Of a stretch of 10,481 bases of DNA, positions 1 to 5,449 are shown one piece after another. The stretch's first letter is position 1. Each line of letters begins with the position of its first letter. The stretch comes from Betaproteobacteria bacterium (GTDB lineage: Bacteria; Pseudomonadota; Gammaproteobacteria; Burkholderiales; Burkholderiaceae). The notes under the pieces were generated by a model. That model was not told where the DNA came from and did no database searches. It worked only from the letters and a program-made list of their open reading frames with translations. Made by a program: the position numbers and the translations under genes. The DNA is taken from positions 1 through 10,481 of the forward strand of contig JAGWXN010000102.1 in NCBI GenBank assembly GCA_018969885.1. The letters run 5' to 3'.

Positions 1-1095
1 GGCAGTCTGCGCCTCGATCAGGAAGCCGCAGTTGTCGGACTGCTCCCCCACGATGCTGGCGTGCTGTGCGCGCCAACTGCCTTCGGCAAGACGGTCACCG
101 CCGCCGCGATGATTGCCCGACGGGGCGTTAATACCCTGGTGCTGGTGCATCGCACGGAGTTGCTCAAGCAATGGCAGGAGCGCCTGCAAGCCTTTCTAGG
201 GGTCGCCAAGGGCGTTGTCGGCACCATCGGCGGCGGCAAGGCCAAACCCACTGGCAAGATCGATATCGCCGTGATGCAGTCCCTGTCCCGCCAGGGCGAG
301 GTGAATCCGCTGGTCGAGGACTATGGGCAGGTGATCGTCGACGAGTGTCACCACGTCGGCGCAGTCTCCTTCGACGCGATCCTCAAGCGGACCAAGGCGA
401 AATACGTACTGGGCCTCACGGCCACACCGATCCGCCGCGACGGGCAGCAGCCGATCATCTTCATGCAGTGCGGGCCGATTCGTCACTCGGCGGCCACGCC
501 GGCCGGGGCGCCGCACGATCTGGAGGTGGTGCCGCACTCCCGCCATGCCCGGATCGACATGTCGCAGGAAGCGGGCATCCAGGACGTTTTCCGACATCTC
601 GCCAATGATGCCGCCCGAACGACTGCAATCGCTGCCGCGGTGCGTGATGCCGTTGCGGAGGGACGCAAGGTGCTGGTCCTGACGGAACGGACGGAGCACC
701 TCGAGGCCATCAGGGCGGAACTGGCTAGCCTCACGCCGCCGCCCTTTGTCTTGCACGGCCGCATGTCTCGAAAGCAGCGAGCGCAGCTCGTGTCAGATCT
801 GGATGCCCTGGCGCCCGATGCGCCGCGTGTTCTCCTTTCAACCGGCAAGCTGGTTGGCGAAGGGTTCGACCATCCACCGCTCGACACCCTGGTGCTCGCG
901 ATGCCGGTGTCCTGGAGGGGGACGTTGCAGCAGTACGCCGGGCGCCTGCATCGCGAGCACGCCGGGAAGACCGACGTCCGGATCATCGATTTCGTGGACA
1001 CCGGCCATCCGGCGCTGCTACGGATGTGGGACAAGCGCCAGCGCGGCTACCGGGCGATGGGATACAGGATCGGGGCCGGCGGATCTCCGGGATGA
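1..1095 (+). CDS. TOTE conflict-system helicase, C-terminal part (5' end outside window)
   Basis: The frame is open from the first base, so this is the 3' part of a longer gene. It encodes a superfamily II DNA helicase. Visible motifs are Walker A APTAFGKT (70-93), Walker B DECH (340-351), motif III TAT (418-426), motif V-like STGKLVGEGFD (about 838-870) and motif VI QQYAGRLHRE (928-957). The phrases RGVNTLVLVHRTELLKQW, the IGGG..KPTGK block and IIFMQCGPIRH are ones I associate with the helicase half of TOTE conflict-system proteins, where an archaeo-eukaryotic primase (AEP) domain lies N-terminal to the helicase. These are proposed defence or mobile-element conflict proteins. The primase part would lie left of position 1 and is not visible. 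The protein ends normally (TGA 1093-1095) after the RGYRAMGYRI segment. An ordinary DEAH helicase of a restriction system is the main alternative. The helicase call is very sure; the TOTE call is from family memory. Confidence 0.85.
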   Translation, partial: GSLRLDQEAAVVGLLPHDAGVLCAPTAFGKTVTAAAMIARRGVNTLVLVHRTELLKQWQERLQAFLGVAKGVVGTIGGGKAKPTGKIDIAVMQSLSRQGEVNPLVEDYGQVIVDECHHVGAVSFDAILKRTKAKYVLGLTATPIRRDGQQPIIFMQCGPIRHSAATPAGAPHDLEVVPHSRHARIDMSQEAGIQDVFRHLANDAARTTAIAAAVRDAVAEGRKVLVLTERTEHLEAIRAELASLTPPPFVLHGRMSRKQRAQLVSDLDALAPDAPRVLLSTGKLVGEGFDHPPLDTLVLAMPVSWRGTLQQYAGRLHREHAGKTDVRIIDFVDTGHPALLRMWDKRQRGYRAMGYRIGAGGSPG

Positions 1096-1212
1096 CGACG
1101 AATTCTCCCGTGGCCGCTGGGGGTTTCGCGTTGACCCGCAGCAGCCCGCGCCTGTGCTCATCAGCTCGGGAAGCCAATCGGCACATGGTCAACCGTCCGC
1201 CACCATCACCAA

Positions 1213-1240
1213 GGGCTCGGATAGTCTCCGAGCCCTTTTC
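1213..1240 (+). terminator. Rho-independent terminator downstream of the TOTE-type helicase
   Basis: A perfect 8-bp stem, GGGCTCGG (1213-1220) with CCGAGCCC (1228-1235), closes a 7-base loop and is followed by TTTTCTT. This is a textbook intrinsic terminator on the plus strand. It lies 118 bases after the helicase stop codon and probably ends that transcript. The bases between (1096-1212) hold no gene that I can recognise. Confidence 0.85.
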
Positions 1241-1242
1241 TT

Positions 1243-1285
1243 GTGCGCCCAGTATGGGCGCACACCTGCGGGTGCGAGTCCCGCT
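1243..1285 (+). ncRNA. Group IIC (bacterial class C) intron, 5'-end remnant
   Basis: Directly after the terminator T-tract comes GTGCGCCCAGTATGGGCGCA, which folds as a 9-bp hairpin (1242-1250 with 1256-1264). A block GGGTGCGAGTCCCG follows at about 1270-1283. This order and spacing closely match the 5' end of class C group II introns as I remember them from the Oceanobacillus iheyensis intron, which starts with a GTGTGCCC hairpin followed by GGGTGAGAGTCCCG. Class C introns insert just 3' of intrinsic terminator hairpins, which is exactly the position here. No reverse transcriptase, domain V or intron 3' end is visible downstream, so only the first ~40 bases would survive. The right border is uncertain. 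Alternatively this is simply a second hairpin. Confidence 0.5.
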
Positions 1286-1422
1286 GCGTCTGGTGCGGCC
1301 CCTGCCGCCACGAAACGACGATTACCGATTTCAGCGGCGCCATCAAGGGTGGCGACTTGCTGTTGGCGGGTAAGTGCACCGAATGCCTTGGCGACGTGGC
1401 ACGGGTGATCGAGGGGTCGTAG
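1243..1422 (+). pseudogene. Zinc-ribbon-like C-terminal coding remnant
   Basis: From GTG at 1243 the frame reads 59 codons to TAG 1420-1422. The last ~45 residues look like a genuine protein end. They have a CVWC pair (1285-1296) and a CTEC pair (1375-1386) about 26 residues apart, separated by TITDFSGAIKGGDLLLAGK, and end in GDVARVIEGS. Two CxxC knuckles with this spacing suggest a zinc ribbon. The upstream part of the frame coincides with the group IIC intron-like sequence, so the likeliest reading is the 3' remnant of a gene joined to the intron remnant near 1280-1290. The ORF could instead be a small intact gene with a GTG start, but no convincing ribosome binding site precedes it: a terminator does. 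I do not recognise a named family. Confidence 0.35.
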
Positions 1423-1452
1423 CACGGTCAGGCGTCGAACGCGATTCACGGG

Positions 1453-1504
1453 GTGGCAAACCTTCCCATCTTGCTCTATCATGAAACGTCAAGATGAATC
1501 ATGA
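1453..1504 (+). promoter_or_regulatory. Candidate promoter and operator of the toxin-antitoxin operon
   Basis: A possible sigma70 promoter has GTGGCA (1453-1458), an 18-base spacer and TATCAT (1477-1482). It is flanked by a perfect 7-bp inverted repeat, CATCTTG (1467-1473) and CAAGATG (1490-1496). Two identical palindromes TCATGA (1479-1484 and 1499-1504) lie exactly 20 bp, about two helical turns, apart; the first overlaps the -10 box. Repeats of this kind around the -10 would fit autorepression by the ribbon-helix-helix-like antitoxin encoded just downstream. The promoter match is moderate and the operator role is inferred. Confidence 0.4.
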
Positions 1505-1515
1505 TGGAGATGAGC

Positions 1516-1746
1516 ATGGCGACTGCTGTCCGCGAAAAGTTTTCCTCCCAGGCCGCGCCTGATGTGCTGGCGGCGCTGCGCCAGATCGCAGAAAGCCAAG
1601 GGCGCCAGTTCCAGGCGGTGCTCGATGAAGCCCTGCGAGACTACATCGACAGGCAGCAGAAGGAGCGTCCCCGCCGCCACGTGATGGCCTCGTTCGCGTC
1701 CAGTGTTGATGAGTTCGACAGCCTCTACCGTGAACTGGCCAAGTAA
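1516..1746 (+). CDS. Ribbon-helix-helix-like antitoxin of a Doc toxin
   Basis: A 76-residue protein that should bind DNA and neutralise the Doc toxin encoded directly after it. The N-terminal part (VREKFSSQAAPDVLAALRQIAESQGRQFQAVLDEAL, split here as strand VREKFS then two helices, residues 5-45) fits a ribbon-helix-helix fold. The C-terminal tail, SSVDEFDSLYRELAK, is the likely toxin-binding segment. I chose ATG 1516 because GGAG at 1506-1509 lies six bases upstream. ATGs at 1501, 1504 and 1510 are in frame, but the first two overlap a candidate operator palindrome and have no ribosome binding site. The stop codon is three bases before the toxin start, as in a co-translated type II operon with the antitoxin first. 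The family call rests on size, predicted fold and neighbour rather than a diagnostic motif. Confidence 0.8.
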   Translation: MATAVREKFSSQAAPDVLAALRQIAESQGRQFQAVLDEALRDYIDRQQKERPRRHVMASFASSVDEFDSLYRELAK

Positions 1747-1749
1747 ACC

Positions 1750-2130
1750 GTGGCTCATGATTACCTGACCGTGGCCGACGTGCTGGGTATGCACACGGTA
1801 CTGATGCAGCGTTACGGCGGCGCGCCGGGCGTGCGTGATCCAGGGGCGCTGGAGGCTGCGCTGTTCCGCCCGCAGACCGGCTATTACGAAGACATCGTGG
1901 CCGAGGCTGCTGCCCTGCTGGAAAGCCTCGCAATCAACCACCCGTTTGTGGACGGGAACAAGCGCATTGCCTTTGCGGCGGCCGACGTGTTCCTGCGCAT
2001 CAATGGCTGGCGCTTGCAGCGTGCGCCGATGCAGATCTATGCTGAGATGATGCAGTTGTTCGAGTCGGGCACCTTTGATATCGCCCACATCGATCCCTGG
2101 ATACGGTCTTTCGCCATCGCCCCAGAGTGA
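1750..2130 (+). CDS. doc: Doc (death-on-curing) Fic-domain toxin
   Basis: A 126-residue protein of the Doc branch of the Fic superfamily. The catalytic signature HPFVDGNKR is at residues 64-72, followed by the usual hydrophobic FAAADVFLRINGW segment; the length is typical for Doc. Characterised Doc from phage P1 phosphorylates elongation factor Tu and stops translation until neutralised by its antitoxin Phd. The invariant His, Asp, Gly, Asn, Lys and Arg of the motif are present, so the enzyme looks active. It starts with GTG at 1750, three bases after the antitoxin stop, and there is no strong ribosome binding site of its own, suggesting translational coupling that would keep toxin below antitoxin. 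The antitoxin here looks ribbon-helix-helix-like rather than Phd-like. The last codons form the left arm of an inverted repeat. Confidence 0.93.
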   Translation: MAHDYLTVADVLGMHTVLMQRYGGAPGVRDPGALEAALFRPQTGYYEDIVAEAAALLESLAINHPFVDGNKRIAFAAADVFLRINGWRLQRAPMQIYAEMMQLFESGTFDIAHIDPWIRSFAIAPE

Positions 2131-2197
2131 TGCTACGAACGAGAAAGCACCCAACCAGCAGACTCAGTCTGCGATGACAGAAGCCCGGGCGATGGCG
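2112..2197. repeat. 11-bp inverted repeat enclosing a palindrome, at the 3' end of doc
   Basis: CGCCATCGCCC (2112-2122, inside the last doc codons) and its exact complement GGGCGATGGCG (2187-2197) face each other over 64 bases. Between them sits the near-perfect palindrome GCAGACTCAGTCTGC (2158-2172). As RNA this would make a long stem with an inner hairpin. No T-tract follows, so it is not a classical terminator. It could end or stabilise the toxin-antitoxin transcript or be a recombination end. Confidence 0.55.
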
Positions 2198-2508
2198 GGG
2201 AAAGTGAACATGGCACTGACCGGCAACGGGTTCCGCTGGAACCACGCAGACTCATGTACCGGGGCTGCTGCCCGGCCAGGATGGACTGGAAGACGTCAGG
2301 CTCCAGACAGAAGGCCAAATCCGCGTTTCAAACCCTGTAACCGAGTTGCGGGCTATGGCGCCTTTGGAAATCACCCAGCAACAAACGCCAGGGGGGCAAA
2401 CACCCCATTGGGTTAGAGTTCGGTCCGTCCTCAAAACCGAGCACGGTCAAGTTCCTGAACCCTTCCCGTCTTCTTTCCTTTTTTCATCCTTTCCCTCGAC
2501 ACCTCCCT
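2131..2508. other. Gene-free interval with hairpins and a pyrimidine tract
   Basis: I see no credible gene in this 378-base stretch; the short open frames have no family features. Besides the inverted repeat at its left edge, it holds a hairpin GGTTCC-GCT-GGAACC (2229-2243) and another CCGGG with CCCGG (2259-2275). The final 50 bases (2461-2510) are pyrimidines at 45 positions and run up to the start of the next gene. No transposon ends, tRNA or attC site could be identified. Confidence 0.6.
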
Positions 2509-4494
2509 TTGGCTGATCAAGACCCGACCCTCACCGCTCCTCGCTCTGTCGAACACGAGCTATGTCATGTGCGTACGCTCATGCAACTCGAGCAAAAGGA
2601 AGACCAGGCGCAGTTCAAACTCAAAAATGCCAGTGCCGGCATCAAGGAGCGCCGACGGCGTGGCCTGACTTGGTACCCCGTCACCATCACCCAGGAAAAC
2701 ATTGGCTTTGGCGGCAAGGTGGTGCTGGAGCTGGAGCGCCCTGCGCATCAGCAAGACCTGCATTTGTTTCAGGCAGGAGCGACTGCTGCATTGTTCAGCA
2801 GTGCACCCGGCTACTCAGGGCCTGACCGGCCCGTGGTCAGCGGGGTGGTGACCAGCGTGCGGCGCAACACGCTGCTGATGGCCACCACAAAAGAAGCGCT
2901 GCCCGACTGGGTGCTGGACGGTAGTACGCTGGGCATTGACCTGACGTTTGACGAGGTGAGCTACCGCGAGATGAACCAAGCCTTGAGCGCGGTCATCGGG
3001 GCACACGACAACCGCTTGGCTGAACTACGCGACGTGCTGCTGGGTGCTAGGGTGGCGAGGTTTCGCGAACCCCGAGCCCACGACCTGTTTTATCCCAGTG
3101 CACTCAATGACTCGCAATTGGTGGCGGTGCGCCATGTGATATCGGCCCGAGACGTGGCCATCATTCACGGCCCGCCCGGCACGGGCAAAACCACCACGCT
3201 GGTGCAGGCCATTTTGGAGACCATCCGGCGTGAGCGGCGCGTGCTGGTGTGCGCCCCCTCCAACACCGCCGTGGACCTGCTGACAGAAAAGCTGGCTGAG
3301 CGCGGTATCAACGTGATCCGCTTGGGCAACCCCAGCCGCGTGTCGGACCTGCTACTCCAGCACACCCTTGATGCCAGGGTGATGGCCCACGCCAGCTACG
3401 CCAAGATGCAAGCGATGCGCCAAACCGCTGAACAGCATCGAGAAGCAGCCAGCGAGCATGTGCACAACTTGGATTTTGAGGAACGACAGCATCGCCACTG
3501 GCTGAGGGAAGAAGCGCGCAGGCTGCGCCAAGCAGCCGATGATTTGGAGCGCTTCATGACCGAAGAGGTGCTCGAATCGGTGCAGGTCATCACCTGCACG
3601 CTGGTGGGCGCCAGCCACCGCCACATTCGCCATCTGAGCTTTGAGACCGTCTTTATCGACGAAGCCGCCCAGGCCCTGGAGCCGAGTTGCTGGATTCCCA
3701 TTACGAAGGGCCAGCGCCTGGTGTTGGCGGGCGACCACCACCAGTTGCCGCCGACGGTGAAAAGCGAAAAAGCCGCCCGCGAAGGCCTGCGCGAAACTCT
3801 GTTTGAAAAGTGCATCCAGCGGCAGCCGAAAACGGCCTGCATGCTGACTGTGCAATACCGCATGCACGCGGACATCATGGGGTTCAGCTCAGAGAAGTTC
3901 TACGGCGGCCAATTGGTGCCACACCCCAGCGTGCGCCATGCCGACCTGGCCGCTTACGACCCGCGTTTTGCACCCGATCTGCCTGTGGAGTTCATTGACA
4001 CTGCAGGCTGCGGCTTTTTGGAGCTTGCCATTCCTGAAAGCCGTTCAACGGCCAACCCCGAAGAGGCCCACTTGCTGCTGGAGCGACTGGAGCAGCTGCT
4101 TGCGCCCTGCGCCCCCCCCGAACAAGATCAGCCCCCGCTCAGCATCGGCGTGATTGCACCGTATCGTGCCCAAATCAACTATTTGAAAGACGCCATCGAA
4201 GACAGCGCTGTGCTGCATGATTTGCTGCTGCAACGCAGGCTCAGCGTGGGCACCGTCGATTCGTTTCAGGGCCAGGAGCGCGACATCATCGCCATCACAT
4301 TGACACGCAGTAACCCCCAAGGCGAGATCGGCTTTTTGTCCGACATCCGCCGCATGAACGTGGGTATGACCCGTGCACGGCGCAAGTTGTTGCTGGTCGG
4401 CGATTCATCCACACTTTGTAGCCACCCGTTTTTTGTGGAATTGCTGGCCTATGTCAAGCGCATAGGAGGCTGTTTTAAGGTCGTTAAAAGTTGA
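2509..4494 (+). CDS. UPF1/DNA2/IGHMBP2-like superfamily 1 helicase
   Basis: A 661-residue ATP-dependent nucleic-acid helicase of the SF1B, UPF1-like type. Motifs in order: Walker A GPPGTGKT (221-228), Ia VLVCAPSNTAVDLL (about 245-260), Walker B DEAAQA (384-389), III AGDHHQLPPT (407-416), IV QYRMH (449-453), V VGTVDSFQGQERD (580-592) and VI MNVGMTRARR (616-625). Residues 1-180 hold the oligonucleotide-binding-like stalk region of IGHMBP2 relatives, and a charged helical insert (about 300-350) lies between Ia and II. Length and motifs suggest an intact enzyme. The start is uncertain: the frame opens after TAA 2338-2340, and the first usual start is TTG 2509, without a Shine-Dalgarno site and next to a pyrimidine tract. 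GTG 2569 and ATG 2581 are alternatives, but the LCHVRTLMQLEQKEDQAQF segment before and around ATG 2581 resembles the family N-terminus. The cellular role is unknown; repair or defence are possible. Confidence 0.93.
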   Translation: MADQDPTLTAPRSVEHELCHVRTLMQLEQKEDQAQFKLKNASAGIKERRRRGLTWYPVTITQENIGFGGKVVLELERPAHQQDLHLFQAGATAALFSSAPGYSGPDRPVVSGVVTSVRRNTLLMATTKEALPDWVLDGSTLGIDLTFDEVSYREMNQALSAVIGAHDNRLAELRDVLLGARVARFREPRAHDLFYPSALNDSQLVAVRHVISARDVAIIHGPPGTGKTTTLVQAILETIRRERRVLVCAPSNTAVDLLTEKLAERGINVIRLGNPSRVSDLLLQHTLDARVMAHASYAKMQAMRQTAEQHREAASEHVHNLDFEERQHRHWLREEARRLRQAADDLERFMTEEVLESVQVITCTLVGASHRHIRHLSFETVFIDEAAQALEPSCWIPITKGQRLVLAGDHHQLPPTVKSEKAAREGLRETLFEKCIQRQPKTACMLTVQYRMHADIMGFSSEKFYGGQLVPHPSVRHADLAAYDPRFAPDLPVEFIDTAGCGFLELAIPESRSTANPEEAHLLLERLEQLLAPCAPPEQDQPPLSIGVIAPYRAQINYLKDAIEDSAVLHDLLLQRRLSVGTVDSFQGQERDIIAITLTRSNPQGEIGFLSDIRRMNVGMTRARRKLLLVGDSSTLCSHPFFVELLAYVKRIGGCFKVVKS

Positions 4495-4583
4495 ACTACA
4501 AAATTTTATTTGTCTGTACCGGTGATATGGTCGAACGCCAATAGCAGAAGCTCGCCTTTGCCTCAGCGCCTCGGAAGTCAGCC

Positions 4584-4589
4584 TATATT
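4584..4589 (+). promoter_or_regulatory. -10-like TATATT just before the PNPOx-like gene
   Basis: TATATT lies three bases before the ATG. If used as a -10 box, transcription would begin at or just inside the start codon, giving a leaderless or nearly leaderless message, which would agree with the missing ribosome binding site. No clear -35 box is seen. This may be chance in a short AT-rich patch. Confidence 0.2.
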
Positions 4590-4592
4590 TTT

Positions 4593-5174
4593 ATGCCGCA
4601 AGTTAATTCAGATCTACTTCCCGACCAGTTGGTTACTCGTTTGTGGCAGGAGCTGACGCGTGCACCGCATGATCGGCATCATGAGTGGCGTACGCCGGTT
4701 TTGGCGACACAGGGTAGTGACCAAACTGGGCCTCAGGCGCGGACAGTGGTGCTAAGGCATGCCGATGCGTCATTTTGGGCATTGCGTGTCTATACCGATG
4801 CACGTTCACCCAAATGTTCAGAGCTTATGGCGCAGCCGTTGGCCCAATTGATCTTTTGGAGCAAGCGCCTAAATTGGCAATTGCGCGTGTCTGCGCTGGC
4901 CACGGTTGAGTTTGAAGGTGATCAAGTTGATGCTGCCTGGGAGCGCATTAGGCAATCACACGCCTCGGCCGACTATCTGAGTGCATTACCACCCGGACAT
5001 GTCCGATCGTCCGATAAAGCCTCCGCGGAAAATACCGCTGATTTTCTGGAGGGCCACCATCTGGCGATTTTGAACTTCAAAGTTTCCTCAATGGACTGGT
5101 TAGTCTTGAGCAAAGACGGGCATCGCCGGGCTAGGCTCACGCCTGCCGGCGTATTTGAATGGTTGGTGCCATGA
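4593..5174 (+). CDS. Pyridoxamine 5'-phosphate oxidase family FMN-binding protein
   Basis: A 193-residue cytosolic protein of the split-barrel flavin-binding fold. The N-terminal block resembles the FMN-binding domain of the Alr4036-type branch: residues 10-110 include WQELTRA, the PQARTVVLRHAD strand pair, a DARSPKCSEL segment, and IFWSKRLNWQLRVSA, which corresponds to the strand of true PdxH that carries the FMN contacts. A Trp-containing segment follows (AAWERIRQSHASADYLSA). The C-terminus (MDWLVLSKDGHRRARL) replaces the canonical PdxH ending, so vitamin B6 oxidase activity should not be assumed; such proteins are mostly uncharacterised flavin reductases or oxidases. ATG 4593 has no good ribosome binding site: GGAAG ends 16 bases upstream. 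A short ORF begins in the ATGA at its stop codon. Its base composition is less GC-rich than the operon to the right. Confidence 0.85.
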   Translation: MPQVNSDLLPDQLVTRLWQELTRAPHDRHHEWRTPVLATQGSDQTGPQARTVVLRHADASFWALRVYTDARSPKCSELMAQPLAQLIFWSKRLNWQLRVSALATVEFEGDQVDAAWERIRQSHASADYLSALPPGHVRSSDKASAENTADFLEGHHLAILNFKVSSMDWLVLSKDGHRRARLTPAGVFEWLVP

Positions 5175-5275
5175 GTAAGAGTGGTGACGACATGGCCGGC
5201 AACTCCATCTGGGGCTTATGTGAAATCCACCACGCTTGGGGCGGTGGTACGGGCCCTGTTGCTGCTACGCGTTGA
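5171..5275 (+). pseudogene. Truncated ORF coupled to the PNPOx-like gene, broken at the IS remnant
   Basis: ATG 5171 overlaps the stop codon of the PNPOx-like gene (ATGA), a classic translational-coupling arrangement. It begins MSKSGDDMAGNSIWGLCEIHHAW and reads 34 codons. The stop TGA (5273-5275) lies in the GTTGAAAATTGACC sequence that belongs to the IS21-like remnant, so the natural reading is a downstream operon gene whose remainder was lost when the IS inserted and decayed. I do not recognise the family from the surviving residues. It may also be a chance frame. Confidence 0.35.
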
Positions 5276-5435
5276 AAATTGACCAGGGTGGACATGCTGG
5301 GCAAGATTCGGCGCTGTAGGGTTCGCGACGGGTTATCAATCAGCGCGATCGTCCGGCGTACTGGTTTATCGAGGAACACGGTCAAGCGTTGGCTGAAAGC
5401 CGGGGAAGGGATCTCGCGCGATGTCACCCAGACCT
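5258..5435 (+). mobile_element. IS21-family insertion sequence, left-end remnant
   Basis: GTTGAAAATTGACCAGG (5271-5287) resembles the repeated terminal motif found just upstream of istA in many proteobacterial IS21-family elements. It is followed seven bases later by an istA-like start codon. A possible left terminus is the TG at 5258, since IS21 ends usually begin with TG, but this is uncertain. Only the beginning of istA remains; the rest of istA, istB and the right end are absent, and the coding sequence of the next gene on the minus strand begins immediately. The right border of the remnant lies somewhere between about 5410 and 5435. Confidence 0.65.
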
Positions 5436-5449
5436 TCAGTCAACCTTGA
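5294..5449 (+). pseudogene. istA: istA transposase fragment (IS21 family)
   Basis: From ATG 5294 the frame gives MLGKIRRCRVRDGLSISAIV followed by RRTGLSRNTVKRWLKAGEG, the N-terminal helix-turn-helix of IS21-family IstA transposases (residues 1-39). After that the similarity stops, and 12 unrelated codons lead to TGA 5447-5449, overlapping the 3' end of the convergent Bug gene. Full IstA proteins are about 350-500 residues with a DDE catalytic core, so this is a non-functional stub produced by deletion. Confidence 0.7.

Noticed and set aside
746..1408. 220-residue plus-strand frame over the helicase end and the terminator
   Set aside because: Out of frame with the clear helicase motifs, runs through a strong terminator, and its composition is Ser/Cys/Arg-rich as in a shadow frame.
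1489..2154. 221-residue open frame on the minus strand opposite the toxin-antitoxin genes
   Set aside because: It is the antisense shadow of two well-supported genes in GC-rich DNA, without family motifs.
2131..2275. Integron attC site carrying the toxin-antitoxin cassette
   Set aside because: Inverted repeats are present, but I could not find the RYYYAAC / GTTRRRY core sites that define attC.
3352..3878. Two long minus-strand frames (171 and 160 residues) inside the SF1 helicase
   Set aside because: Fully inside a gene with intact motifs; no recognisable domains.
5229..5249. Imperfect hairpin CCACCACGC...GCGGTGG as terminator of the PNPOx-like gene
   Set aside because: The stem has a bulge and there is no T-tract on either strand.
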